The notes under the pieces were generated by a model, which searched no databases, had not been told where the DNA came from, and worked only from the letters and a program-made list of their open reading frames with translations. Of a stretch of 64,000 nt of DNA, positions 37,564-50,800 are shown piece after piece. The stretch comes from Armillaria gallica. Lineage: Eukaryota > Basidiomycota > Agaricomycetes > Agaricales > Physalacriaceae. The stretch is taken from contig JBANDB010000013.1 in NCBI GenBank assembly GCA_037576215.1, forward strand, positions 1,302,001 through 1,366,000, given 5' to 3'. A program made the position numbers and the translations under genes. The first letter of the stretch is position 1; every line of letters begins with the position of its first letter.

Positions 37564-38569
37564 GAGGTACAGAGAAAGTAGCCGTCAAACAATGGAAGTA
37601 TCGGGACCAGAATATATGAGGTAGGAATAAAGACATGACGATAAGAATGTCTGTTGGTAAGGACGAGGTTTCGCATCTTTGGGTTCACAGCAGGTGAGGC
37701 GAGGCGAGACTTGAATGCAAGGCAATGGATCGCTGACTAATTCGTGCTGAACCAGTACCGAAAAGACTCAACACGAGGATCGGTTCCGGGTCCCCCCCAC
37801 TACCAGTCAGCATCATCCTTGCCTTCTATCTCCTGGCATCCACCACCTTAATTTCAATTGTGCTGAACGTGCAAACATGGTCAACAAGCGAATCATCATT
37901 TGTGCGTTGATGCATGTTACCGGCCCGATCCGATACGTTGGCCCGTGCCTGTGTCAACCTACATACCTTATTACCTACCTCGACGCGACTCCAGCATGAC
38001 TTGTGCTTTACGCCACCATATCTTCGCATCTGTTCTCATTTTCTCCTCGTGCTGTGACGCTTTCCCCTATTAGTGAGTGACCTCGCCTCGCCTCAACCAT
38101 CTTCAGCTAGATGACACAGTTCCTTGGGTTTAACCCAGAGGTACCCAGACCGATGATTAGGTATACGTTTGAGTGACGGTCAATGTTAATTCCATCTGCA
38201 TCTGACGAGACACGTAGGCTTATCCGACAACTTTGCGTTTATCTCGTCTGTGACGATAAGGCGAATGGCTCGACTCTCGGTGATTAAATCATAGTGGAAG
38301 TGCCTTCTATCGCCTTGAAAACACGGGTATTACTGTGAATGATCATCAGGAAGCCAAGAAGAGAATGTCTATTCTTGTATAAGATTTATATGCAGTGACA
38401 ACGTCATCTACCACCCAGCAGGAGCAACAGGTGACTGCATTTACCTTTGTCTATCTATGAGAATCTAAAACGAAGGAGGGTCGCAGTTCTTAGAGCTTGT
38501 TTTCGACGAATCATTCAATGGATACACGAGGTGATGCTTCGAATGATCGTTCAGTAGTCTCTTCACTTA
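37564..38569. other. Spacer left of the 9 kb duplication
   Basis: No gene recognised. The similarity shared with the second unit begins close to 38570. Confidence 0.45.
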
Positions 38570-38793
38570 CCTCGCAATAACTTCCCATGCTTGGTTCGTC
38601 TATAACCGGCTTGTGTCACATTCCTGGATGTCTAATACTGCAGGGCTCATCAACCGAATCAATTCTTTAAACTGCCGTAAACTTCATCATTCCGTTCCGC
38701 TGACATGCGAATGTGCGGTCGGCAGAATCACATTAATATCTGTTGCCTCGTTCTTGCGGTATCTCTCTCTTGTCCATTACGAACGAGCACAGT

Positions 38794-41700
38794 ATGTCCA
38801 CAGACATTCGAGACGAGAATCCACAGGATCCCATTGACAATGACGAAGGGATTGGAATCGCTGATGAGCCGGATGATTCAGCGCGACACTCCCAAATTTC
38901 ATTGGACGATCCTAATACTTCCCATCCTTCGTCACCGTCTGCCAGTACGACCGACAAAGAGAAGAGTGCGCCCTTGCATGAAGAGCAACCTACGACGCGT
39001 CGAGCTAGGAAAAGACACCCAGGCATTTTTGCTCTGCCGTCGCACTCTACAAGCACGGCTGCAGGAGTGTCGACTGGTATGTGTAATTTATCAGCATTTT
39101 CTCTGTCCTCACGCCCGTGCCACTCCAGCTGACTATCGGGCGTATGCGCCGAGCCCGCCTTTTGAAGAAGCGGGCCCGACATCTTGCATTTGGCGAGCTT
39201 ATCTGGACGAAAGCTTGGTTTACGACACCGATATGCTTGGAAACCAGAGAGGACAAGTGAATATCCTCCTCGTTTTTGTGAGCTAATTCAGGTCAAGTCA
39301 TGATGTGTCGCCTTAATTTCTCCCCCTTGTAGGCAGGACTGTTCTCTGCGATTGTCAGCACATTCATTGCGCAATCTGCCGGAAATCTCCAACCAGACTA
39401 TAAGCAACTGTCGGCCCTTTTACTGTTCGATCAGATCAATATCCAACGTGCCCTCGCCAACGGCACTTCCCTCGACCTCATCACCACATCGGGCGCTGAC
39501 CCCACGGCTCCCTTTACGCCAATGACTTTGGATTCATGGGTAAACGGACTATGGTTCGCAAGTCTTGCTTTCAGTCTTGCAACCGCGTTATTCGCCGTCC
39601 TCGCAGACGAGTGGTATTGCCATTATCTTTCACCGATCGCCGGGGACCCACAAGTTCGCAGTCGTACTCGGCATTTACGTTACAAGGGTCTTCTTGATTG
39701 GCGTGTCAGCACCTTAATTGGTCTCCTGCCGCTCATGTTGTACCTGTCACTCGGCCTGTTTGCCATTGGCCTTGTGCTATATCTCCTACCTCAGCAGGCG
39801 AGTATTGCACTCGCGATAGGAATCATATCCTTCGCTACCTTTGTTGTCTATGTCGTGACCAACATTCTCCCATTGATATACCCGGACTGTCCATACAAAA
39901 CGCCCGTTTCTTCGGTTGCATACACCGCAATCATGTGGACGCTTCAACAATCCTCTGCTATCTTGAAGGCGACTCTATCACCAACATTCAAATTTTATCC
40001 CAAGATAAAAACATTGAATGATTGCGAGATCCACGCCGCAGAAATATCCACGTCAAAAATGAAGTCGACGCACTTCATTGGCTATACGTGAGATCTTCGA
40101 CCTCGGCCATCCGTCGTCTCGTCATTTATGCACTTTCTGGACTACCTGAAGAGTATACCTTGGATGTCTATAACGCTTTTCACCCATATTGGGATGAAAT
40201 GAGGGACGAGAAAGAGAGAATGTTGATGGAATGTATGGAGCTGACCCGCCATGGTTCTACTCGATGGATTCCCAAGGATATTCCCAATATCGACCGTAGA
40301 ATTGAACCTCTTCTCCGGCTGGAGATTCTATTTGATCCATTACGACGCAAATTTCCGTCTGGGCTCTTCAGAGAGCATTATCTGGATTTCTCGACCTCGG
40401 ATGTCTCGGACGCCTTGTTGATAACTCTGTCTTCTATTGAAGATGTCCACATCATCAAGCCCACGCACGTTGCGTTGGAAAAGGAAGTTGCTATGAACGC
40501 CTTAGCAGACTACAGTTATCACCATCCAGTCGTTTGGGATCATCTCTTGGTTCGTGCGGTCGATCAAGGGTTATTTGATGAGAAGAGCGATGATTCTGTT
40601 TTCACCATGGAGACCTGTTTGGACTTGGTGAAATTCCTATCTACGCCTGATAGGAATGCTTCTGCATCTTCCAGCTGCACTTTGTTGGAGGCGGCGGCGA
40701 TTTATCACGAGGACGATGTCATCGGCGCCCTTCTCTCCTTCTTCGAGACATTCGATTTATATAAAGGGTCGATAGACCCTCTACCAAGACTCCTGATCAC
40801 TATTATGCGCTTCTTGGTTCTTGACTCGGAGAATTCTCCAATAGTAGATTCTATTGGCCTTCTCGGAGAACGCCCTCATACTTATACAACATTCATCTAC
40901 AAGCACCGGCTTTTGGAGATTACACTACGTGTGATCATTAGAGGCATGAATGGTTCGGCGCACTCCCAATTTTCATTCTTCCACTATGGGGTCTGTAACG
41001 CGGTACACTCGTACATCGCGTCCAATTTATTCGCTATGGATCCTGTGGATACGGAGGAGAATAGCCTTGTTTGGACCTGCCGTAATCATGCTCTTGCGTG
41101 CATGACTTTGTTTGTAGATCGGGGCCCCCAATTTGGCGTTGACGCCCAGGTCTCAGAGTGGGGCACAAGGCCCTTCTTTTACAATATTATCAGTATCATC
41201 GTTCGAGCGTTCGGCCACTATTATTCCGATATCCTCGGCCATGCTTCTCAATTTCAGGTTATGGGGTTTTTATTGGGTCAAGGATTCGCCGGGGGAATCA
41301 TAGATGCGTATGATATTTTCCAAGAGGAAGGTGTGTTGGGTCAGATAGCGCGGAGAAGTGAGCTTCAACAGTGGCTCATCGAAGGACTGATGGAATATAT
41401 CATCGGGATCTCGGAAGCCACTAAAAGGACGGGGGAGTACCCAGATCTTCAGTCAGAGGATTTCCTTCAAAGTCATATCGAAGACCTTCATCATCCACGC
41501 GTCATTCGTGGTATTTGTGCGAGCATCGTACAGAGCAATATTCCGCCACACGATATCCTATCGCCCCTCGCTTCAATTTCTCCTGATCACCCAGAATGGC
41601 CGAGAATCTTGGAAATATTGCATTCTCCAGATGCCAAGTATTCTGCCGACAAGTACGAATTCAGGTTGATCAATCCCGGGCGCGACGAGGCAAGTATGAA

Positions 41701-41943
41701 GAAGGAGTTGAGGGAGGCCGTCAATATTCTAACCGAGTATGTTATGGTGGCAAGGAATGCATTCAATCAGGTAAGCGGATGGCATAAATCTGACGGTCTG
41801 TCCATTAACTGAAGACTTTCATATAGTCGTCGACGAGTTCCAGCCCTCATATAGAGCCAAAAGCTCCCCATGAATCTCGTTGGAGAAAGTGGAAGAAAAA
41901 GCTGGGGATCCTGCATACGGACATTGAGGCAGGCATAGTATGA
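38794..41943 (+). CDS. DUF6535-type four-helix membrane protein, copy A
   Basis: The function of this Agaricomycete family is unknown. Exons 38794-39076, 39129-39277, 39333-39934, 40042-41770 and 41827-41943 give 959 residues in one frame. The N-terminus is disordered (repeat motif SARHSQISLDDPN), followed by a basic TRRARKR. The DUF6535-like block starts at WRAYLDESLVYDTDM. It has four predicted helices: VFVSLAGLFSAIVSTFIA across an intron, GLWFASLAFSLATALFAVLA, LIGLLPLMLYLSLGLFAIGL and IISFATFVVYVVTNILPLIY. A long soluble C-terminal region of about 580 residues follows. The intron 39935-40041 is assumed because the frame changes there. Its donor, GTGGAC, is poor, so a shared ancestral frameshift is the alternative. 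The last intron (41771-41826) is conventional. The nearly identical relative is at 47883. Confidence 0.8.
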
Positions 41944-44900
41944 TGATAGACGCATTACATAGAATGGACCTCATATGATAGAGCATGTACCTATATTAGA
42001 TGTACGGAGTGATCCGACGAAATAATATGCTATTTCAGATTTCGCCGGTGGAGTATTCCAACAATAACGCAGCCTATATGCACTCGGGGAGAGTGGGAAG
42101 CAAGCCAGGAACACTTTGTGGGTGTGCATGATCGATCTTCACAAAAGATCGTCGGTGACGAGGCGGTGATGATCAGGGGTGATCTACTCCATTACCGAAG
42201 ACGACACGTTCGAGGGTAGGAGGCTAGGGTCCACTGCCATATAAAGTGGCCAGAGCGACTAATTTGAACGTGTCTTTCCTGATCTTATTCTTTCACTCAT
42301 ACCTAGCGTCTCGAACCGAGCGGCCCGGGGGAATGGCCTCCCCCCTCTGGGCTGGGTATCCAAGGCTGTGAAGCGCCCTGTCAGTGTGAACGTATGGTGC
42401 TGTTGGTCGTGGAAATGGCGACAGACGAAGGTATTGTGAGCCATGATTCTGTGGTTGGGAGGACCCCGGTCCCCAAAATACACCTTGATGTGTAGCCACC
42501 TGGCCTGGGATTCCTCATGCTTTAGACTGGTCTGAAGAGAGAGACAAACGCAATTGGATATGAAAGATGCAGAGAGAACTAAGAATGTCGGCGCGGGAGT
42601 AGTATTGAAGAAGTAACACCGATTTAAGTATGCATACATGCATGACTGTTGCTATCGGAAATGAACAGAAACTGATGCACGGATCGTATTTCGGAAGTTG
42701 CATCGTGTCTCTTGGTTCTGTCACCGAGTCTTTGGGAGTCATGGCTCTTTGTGCTGAACATGTTCAGTGGTTACGCGACCGTCTGGACGGGAAGAGTATC
42801 GGGGGCGAGGGAAGGGAAAGCAATAAGGGCGGATGGCGACTGTACAAGACCACGTGTCAAGTGCAGAACAAACGATTCACGCACGATTTTACCTCTCACA
42901 CAGGGTGAGGTGAACCTCAAGATGGTTCGGTTCAGGCCTATATAGCGTGTAAGTTGAATTCAGGGAGCTGGCTACGTCTTCCCGTGGCTTATCGTGGCAA
43001 TGCACTAAGCTTTGACGGAAATGGATAAGGGATTCGATAATGAAGTCTAAAAAGACTATGTGAAGGCGCTGCTGAGCTACGCCTATTACGGATAGTGGAT
43101 AGCTGAAGACAAGGCTGCCTTTTCGTTGAAAACCCGAAGTGGCGATAACGAAAAGAAGGACAAAGCTTTCGGCATAAACAATCCCGCTCACGACGCATAC
43201 GCAAATATTCGGAAATCTAAACAGTTTCGACTCTTTTTGAAAAGTAACAGAGCGCCACAACAAGCAATGTTGTCGTATATAAAAATGCGGGGGAACTCAG
43301 GGAAAGTTACGAGTCTCCAAGATAGCTTCAAGAAACGAATGAGAGCAAGTTAATTGGACAGAAGCTACGGAAAATATGTCCATTAACGAATGTCTTTAGG
43401 AATGCAAAGGACTGCGCACTGGATATTCAGGGTGAGGATAGAAGACTCCGAGTTATCATCCAACATCCAGTCCGTGCCCTGCAAACTCAAAGGCCGCTAC
43501 GCAGATTTCCGATCGTCGCTGTATCCAGAGCTCCCGCTGCACGGGGGACCCTTTGTCCCCCCACCTTTCTGTCTCAAATAAAGGATGTCTCTGATTTCCG
43601 GCCTTGATGTGGCTAGCATCTTTTAGAATGGGCACTAGCCCTTTTGTGTCTGTTTATCTTCCCAAGCGTCGAGGGGAGGCAAATATGGGCGTCGACGGTC
43701 GATGGAGGTAGGCTACCTGCCGGAGAATCGCGCTATATGTGGATTAGCAGGAAGGAGCTGGCGAGTTCCTGCAGACGTTTCGTCTGCGTTTGCCCTTCTC
43801 CAGGTCAGTCGGAGGGATGAAGCTGATTGTCAATTCGTAGTACTTTAAATTGCAAGATTCATGAGAACCTAGGTCAGACTTCACGAAATAGCGCGCACCG
43901 TAATAAAAGGAGAGCATTATCCCTCCGAGTCCCAGTGGTGTCAAAAAGCCGCGCTCTTCGCGGCTCGTATTCGACCTCTAGATAGTTTACAAGCCGCTTC
44001 AAGACAAAAAATAAAAAGAGCAAAAGCTGAATGATTGAACGACGATTTCTTGACACGATCTGGTGCACAAGAAATATTGCTCCAACAAGTCTTCATAACA
44101 GAGAAGTGACACTCGCTAAAGTGTCCGCGTATCCCCAGTAATCATTAACCTCCGACCAAGCCTGCTCCTCCAAGCCACTCTCCAGCAGGGAGGACTAGAG
44201 GTCCACTTTCGAGATGAGCGCCAGCCCTCATCCTGAGTCCGTGGTCGGTTCTGTGCCAGTCCCAAACGCGATGCTTGTTCTCGATCCTCCTCTTTACGCG
44301 TTGTTATAATCCATATGCACCATGCCGTGCGTTGAGGTGAAGGAGGAAGTTCCGTCCCATCCTGACGTCATATCCATAACAGCGTGGAAACGACCAGCAG
44401 GGAAAGACAGGACGGAGGATGATTAGTTCGTCATGCAGCACGAACCCTTTCCTCGCAGTCCAAGCACAAATCGTCCATTTCATCTAAATCTGCCTTTTAC
44501 CGTAGTTCTGCCATGTTCCCCGGCCAAGCGTACAACCGCCTAATCTCCTTCCGCGAGGAGGTCGGGCCCCAAACGCGCGGCGTTTGCTATCGTTTCACAT
44601 CGTTTCGGCCCATCTCTTCACATGCACAGATCCAGAAGGTGAAAGAACTCGTCTGCTGATCCCCGACAATTACTCTCTAGCCAAGTGAACGACCTTCCAC
44701 TAATTCTGCGACAAACAGAGGTTCAGCTTGGGATATCAGCCGCGGTCATCTGTGCACCGCTCGCATCGTATCCTCCCTTCTCTCCACATGGAGAGGAAAA
44801 GCAGGATGACACAACCCTGCGTTGCCTTGGAATATAGTCGTTTATTAAATTCCAGAGTCGACTGGCGACACGATGAACATCCCGGGCCTGAGCGAATCCG

Positions 44901-45170
44901 TAATAGCCGGGTGAAGGAGGATGATATAACATATTGGCTTGGAACGTGGGCCAAAGCGACACTGCCCGATTGTCCTAAACGCGTACCCACACTTGCCATT
45001 AACGCAGGCGATGATGCGTCGGCTATGAAAACGATTATGGGTCCTCTGTTTGAGCCGGAGACGCCGTCGAATGCTTATTCGAAACCCGCGGTGAGGTCGC
45101 TTCCCCTGATTAGGAAGGAGGCATAATCGTTGAACAATCGCCTTCATAATTGTTCATCGACCCCTCCTCC
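41944..45170. other. Unit A spacer, no confirmed gene
   Basis: This stretch is shared with unit B (51236-54240). Open frames here, such as 42259-42639 (-), 43126-43353 (+) and 44728-45126 (+), differ between the copies by frameshifts and scattered replacements. That argues against a conserved protein. A TATA-like ATATAAAG at about 42239 is kept in both copies without an evident gene downstream. Confidence 0.5.
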
Positions 45171-46088
45171 CTATTACATCGTTTCGGCTCTTCTCTTCAC
45201 GCGCGCATAGTTCGTGCTCGTAGCGGAGGATGCATAGTTCCGAGGACGGTATCGAATCGCGAGGGAAGGTAATATATTGCCTTGAATTTGTTCACCGTGT
45301 TCTATTGATGTAAACAGTAGTTCGATGGTGGGTGCGAGATGAACATCCTGGAATCCGATTAATAGCCGGGCCCCCATTCCAGACGAGGTGAGAACGTTCC
45401 ACAAAGACACTAGTCTTTCATCATGGCATTAGTAAGGAGTAAGAGGAAAAAGACACAGAGAGATAACGTACAATGCAAAGCAGCGGATCGACGATTTCGT
45501 TAATGCACCCGCGCCTCTCTTTGCCGAGATGGTTGGAAATGATGTAGTTTATCGAGAAGGTAAGAGAGGTAAGGTTTTTGCTACTCTGGAACTTCTGATC
45601 CGCGCTGGGGGAAACTTTTCGGCTAGAGTCTATTATCCGCTGTAGGCGAAAAGAACATCTTTTTTGCATGTAGCTGTACACTAGGCCATTAGACACAGCG
45701 AAAGAACGGGATAGCGAGACCAGCCATAACTGAACGTTAAAAAAAACGTCCCACGCAATGAATCGTATCTGCGCATTGCCACCATTTGTCTTCTCAGTAA
45801 AAGCGGCCATTAAATTGGGCGCCTAAAACCATCCGAAGCCAGCTGACACTCGCTTGAATATGAAGACCGACGACCAATCAATCCGCCAACGCATTCTGAA
45901 CAGCTCCGAGACGTAGAATCCGATGCTTGTACCGTCGTACGCCGAGCGTGCGCAGAAGGTCTGCACATGGTTGGAGAGCAGGAGTCATCGGCAGTAGTAA
46001 GGCTGCATAGTACCAGTCTACAAGGGACGCATCGAGTCAGCGCGGAAGAGAAAAAGTAAACAGGCGAGGACGTACGAAGGATCTTCAA
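45171..46088 (-). repeat. Three-copy unknown sequence, copy A (protein-like on minus strand)
   Basis: On the minus strand, frames here contain protein-like blocks: FYVSELFRMRWRIDW, SLSRSFAVSNGLVYSYMQK, LQRIIDSSRKVSPSADQKFQ and VRYLSV. They recur in copy B (54240-55060) and in an inverted copy C (60240-61010). Frames are broken in different places, so it looks like a decaying gene family of unknown function. No domain recognised. Confidence 0.5.
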
Positions 46089-46424
46089 TATCTCCCTCGT
46101 TCGATCGTCACATACGAGACGGCAATCGGCGACGATCTGTAGCTCGTGGACTCAAAAGAGGATACGATGAATGATCTCATTTGGTCGGATGGGCAGGAAA
46201 GCCAGTGGCTGACTGGCTGGTCGGGGTTAACAACTCGAATATGGTGATCGGTGAGCTACATTGAGATTATATGCAACAAACATCCTCGGCAGGGAGAATT
46301 GCGGAAGCTGCTGGTCGCGGATGTCGCGCTATTGACGTCATAGTAGGATACAGGCGAACACTGTATTTATGAGAACCTATCCTTCGTCAGCCCGGCATCA
46401 TCGGCAAGGACCACGTCCACACTG

Positions 46425-46805
46425 TCATACTATTACAAGTCTGTGAATAAAAGTATCGGACCGAGCAAAGCGTACGTACTTACGCTCCTCATCCGTCAGG
46501 TTAGCTGTCCCACCAGTGCGGATCGAGCCGCATGGCCGCACAGGTACTTCTGAAGCGGTGGTTTGGAGTTGGGCTGAGAAAAGAATGTTCAGGGGCGGAT
46601 CCTGAGACACTGCAGTAGGATACGGGCTAAACGGCCGATGCTCCGCAATTCTGAAACCCTCCTTGGGACTATCCACCTCGTAGACTCGTAACGCGAAACA
46701 CATTGCGCATCCCCGGGAAGACCAAGCTGGACCATGATTACGCTGTTGGACGGATATGTGAGTTACAGTAGGCTTAACAGAATGAATAAAACGTAGGTAT
46801 CCCAT
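46425..46805 (-). CDS. Possible gene fragment (hypothetical)
   Basis: A 126-codon frame with protein-like composition (YEVDSPKEGFRIAEHRPFSP, then SIRTGGTANLTDEERK) and a donor-like site near its 3' end. In unit B only scattered remnants of this stretch remain (about 56460-56560). It is not recognised, and it could be a fragment of a multi-exon gene or chance. Confidence 0.25.
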   Translation of the reverse strand: MGYLRFIHSVKPTVTHISVQQRNHGPAWSSRGCAMCFALRVYEVDSPKEGFRIAEHRPFSPYPTAVSQDPPLNILFSAQLQTTASEVPVRPCGSIRTGGTANLTDEERKYVRFARSDTFIHRLVIV

Positions 46806-47659
46806 TGCTTCGCGGTCCCTCGTCCCTTGCGCTAGATCTCGAACAGAGCATCCTCAGTTGGAGAACCTTGACGACGCCACCAACGAGACTCCACCGTCCT
46901 TTCTTCATCCACCCCAGGGCGTAATAACGATGTCATTCTGAAACGGCTAACCGGTAAAGCCTGGTTTCGATGAACGAGCGGGTATCGTTGTGCAACTAGT
47001 CGTAGGGATGGAAGCCTTCAAGCTACAAGCTTCAGCGTGTGATACGTGCTGTGGTTCGTCCGGGGAGATGATGGTGGAGACTATCGAGCCCAAGATGGAC
47101 GTTAATCCTGGGCCTGATGCTGATCTTGTTGGAGCCAGTTGATACAGAAGTCGTCGGGAGAATGGAGCATATGTGCGATATGGTGAACATGATGCCTAAG
47201 GACGGTATTGGGTAGGACACGGGATAAGAGATCATTATTCTCGATCGCTATTGGCGCTCGTGGCTACTGGACAGTGTCTGTGAGAAAAGCAACAGACTGA
47301 GAACGGAAAAAAAGCACGCACTTGGAAGTCTCGCGCGGCCACTCTGTCGGTAACCGAGTTTGTTTTTTACACAGCCGAACGGAAAGAGGGCGTGTTCAAA
47401 GCGCGTTACTCGTCGAGAAGTGATTTCCTGTAAGATGATGATGGGAGGAGAAGATTTTGATGAGATTGGTGCCGTATTTCGGCAAAGCGCCGAACAGTAA
47501 GTTTGGTTGCCGTTACTTATGTAATGGAAAAGGCGTCATGACAAGGCGTTACATAATTTGATGGCCTTAGGTCGGCACCAGTCGGCACCGCGCAGATTGC
47601 TTAGCTTACCGGCGCAATTGTGGTTGAAGACTCGAATTCACATCTTGTTCACATCTTCA
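46806..47659. other. End of unit A and junction to unit B
   Basis: No gene recognised. The junction segment (about 47486-47659) is unique except for a 15-base match and weaker similarity to 35405-35460. Confidence 0.45.
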
Positions 47660-47882
47660 GATTCTTCACTTGCCTCGCAAAGGCTTCCCATGCTTGGTTC
47701 GTGTATAACTGGCTTGTGTCACATTCCTGGATATCTAATACGGCAGGGCTCATCAATGGATTCAATTCTTTCAACTGCATGCCACTCCGTTTACATGCGA
47801 ATGTGTTGAGGCAGAATCACATTAACGAGGGTCGCCTCGTTCTTGCAGTATCCCTCTCCTGTCCTTCACAAACGAGGACAAC

Positions 47883-50800
47883 ATGCCCACAGGCATTCGA
47901 GACGAAAGTCCACAGGCGTCCATTTACAATGACGAAGGTATTGGAATCGCTGATGAGCTGGATGATTCAGCGCGACACTCCCAAATTTCATTAGACGATC
48001 CTAATAATTCCCATCCTTCGTCGCCACCTGCCAGTACGACTGACGAAGAGAATAATGCGTCCTTGCATGATGAAAAGGCTACGAAGCCAGACATTCGAGA
48101 CGAGAATCCACAGGATCATCCCATTTACAATGACGAAGGGATTGGAATCGCTGATGAGCTGGATGATTCAGCGCGACACTCCCAAATTTCATTAGACGAT
48201 CCTAATAATTCCAATCCTTCGTCGCCACCTGCCAGTACGACCGGCAAAGAGAAGAATGCGCCCTTGCATGAAGAGGAACCTACGACGCGTCGAGCTAGGA
48301 AAAGGTACCCAGGCATTTTTGCTCTGCCGTCGCACTCTACAAGCACGGCTGCAGGAGTGTCAACTGGTATGTGTGATTTATCCAAGCATTTTTTGTCCTC
48401 ACGCGTGTGCTTTTCCAGCTGACTATGAGGCGTATGCGCCGGGTCCACCCTTTGAAGAAGCGGGCCCGACATCTCGCATTTGGCGAGTTTATCTAGACGA
48501 AAGCTTGGTTTACGACACCGATATGATTGGAAACCAGAGAGGACAAGTGAATATCCTCCTCGTTTTTGTGAGCTAATTCAGGTCATGATGCCATGATGTA
48601 TCGCCTTAATGTCTCCCCTTGTAGGCAGGACTATTCTCTGCGATTGTCACCGCATTCATTGCGCAATCTGCCGAAAATCTCCAACCAAACTATACCCAAT
48701 TGTCGGCCCTTTTACTATTCGATCAGATCAATATCCAACGTGCCCTAGCCAACGGCACTTCCCTCAACCTCATCACCACATCGGGCGCCGACCCCACGGC
48801 TCCCTTTACGCCAATGACTTTGGATTCATGGGTAAACGGACTATGGTTCGCAAGTCTTGCTTTCAGTCTTGCAACCGCGTTATTCGCCATCCTCGCAGAC
48901 GAGTGGTATTGCCATTATCTTTCACCGATCGCCGGGGACCCACAAGTTCGCAGTCGTACTCGGCATTTACGTTACAAGGGTCTTCTCGATTGGCGTGTCA
49001 GCACCTTAATTGGTCTCCTGCCGCTCATGTTGTACCTGTCACTCGGCCTGTTTGCCATTGGCCTTGTGCTATATCTCCTACCTCAGCAGGAGAAAATTGC
49101 ACTCGTGATAGGTATCATATCCTTCGCTACCTTTGTCGTCTATGTCGTGACCAACATTCTCCCACTGATATACCCGGACTGTCCATACAAAACGCCCGTT
49201 TCTTCGGTTGCATACACCGCAATCATGTGGACGCTTCAACAATCCTCTGCTATCTTGAAGGCGACTCTATCACCAACATTCAAATTTTATCCCAAGATAA
49301 AAACATTGAATGATTGCGAGATCCACGCCGCAGAAATATCCACGTCAAAAATGAAGTCGACGCACTTCATTGGCTATACGTGAGATCTTCGACCCCGGTC
49401 ATCCGTCGTCTCGTCATTTATGCTCTTTCTGGACTACCTGAAGAGTATACCTTGGATGTCTATCACGCTTTTCACCCGTATTGGGATGAAATGAGGGACG
49501 AGAAGGAGAGAATGTTGATGGAATGTATGGAGCTGACCCGCCATGGCTCTACTCGATGGATTCCCAAGGATATTCCCAATATCGACCGTAGAATTGAACC
49601 TCTTCTCCGGCTGGAGATTCTATTTGATCCATTACGACGCAAATTTCCGTCCGGGCTCTTCAGAGAGCATTATCTGGATTTCTCGACCTCGGACGTCTCG
49701 GATGCCTTGTTGATCACTCTGTCTTCTATTGAAGATGTCCACATCATCAAGCCTACGCACGTTGCGTTGGAAAAGGAAGTTGCTATGAATGCCTTAGCAG
49801 ACTACAGTTATCACCATCCAGTCGTTTGGGACCATCTCTTGGTTCGTGCGGTTGATCAAGGGTTATTCGATGAGAAGAGCGATGATACTGTTTTTACCAT
49901 GGAGACCTGTTTGGACTTGGTGAAATTCCTATCTACGCCTGATAGGAATGCCTCTACATCTTCCAGCTGCACTTTGTTGGAGGCTGCAGCGATTTATCAT
50001 GAGGACGACGTTATCGGCGCCCTTCTCTCCTTCTTCGAGACATTCGATTTATATAAAGGGTCGATAGACCCTCTACCAAGACTCCTGATCACTATTATGC
50101 GCTTCTTGGTGCTTGATTCGGAGAATTCTCCAATAATAGATTCTATTGGCCTTCTCGGAGAACGCCCTCATACTTATACAACATTCATCTACAAGCACCG
50201 GCTTTTGGAGATTACACTACGTGTGATCATTAGAGGCATGAATGGTTCGGCGCACTCCCAATTTTCATTCTTCCACCATGGAGTCTGTAGCGCGGTACAC
50301 TCGTACATCGCGTCCAATTTATTCGCTATGGATCCTGTGGATACGGAGGAGAATAGCCTTGTTTGGACCTGCCGTAATCATGCTCTTGCGTGCATGACTT
50401 TGTTTGTAGATCGGGGCTCCCAATTTGGCGTTGATGTCCAGGTCTCAGAATGGGGCACAAGACCCTTCTTTTACAATATTATGAGTATCATCGTTCGAGC
50501 GTTCGGCCATTATTATTCCGATATCCTCGGCCATGCTTCTCAATTTCAGGTTATGGGGTTTTTATTGGGTCAAGGATTCGCCGGGGGAATCATAGATGCG
50601 TATGATATTTTCCAAGAGGAAGGCGTGTTGGGGCAGATAGCGCGGAGAAGTGAGCTTCAACAGTGGCTCATCGAAGGACTGTTGGAGTATATCATCGGGA
50701 TCTCGGAAGCCGCTAAAAGGACGGGGGAGTACCCAGATCTTCAGTCAGAGGACTTCCTTCAAAGTCATATCGAAGACCTTCATCATCCACGCGTCATTCG

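Larger units (their letters stand above)
38570..47485 (+). repeat. Direct segmental duplication, unit A (~8.9 kb)
   Basis: Sequence from about 38570 to 47485 recurs from about 47660 to 56755 in the same order and orientation, except for insertions and deletions. Coding parts of the DUF6535 gene are nearly identical. Spacers are visibly more diverged. Unit A has about 0.95 kb (46430-47380) that is mostly missing from unit B. Boundaries are judged by eye. Confidence 0.85.

Noticed and set aside
38733..39182. Minus-strand 149-codon frame over the DUF6535 first exon
   Set aside because: A shadow of the plus-strand coding exon, whose splice pattern and paralogue support the plus strand.
42259..42639. 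Minus-strand frame kept in part in both 9 kb units
   Set aside because: Copies differ by frameshifts and by replacements spread over all codon positions, so it is not behaving as a protein gene.
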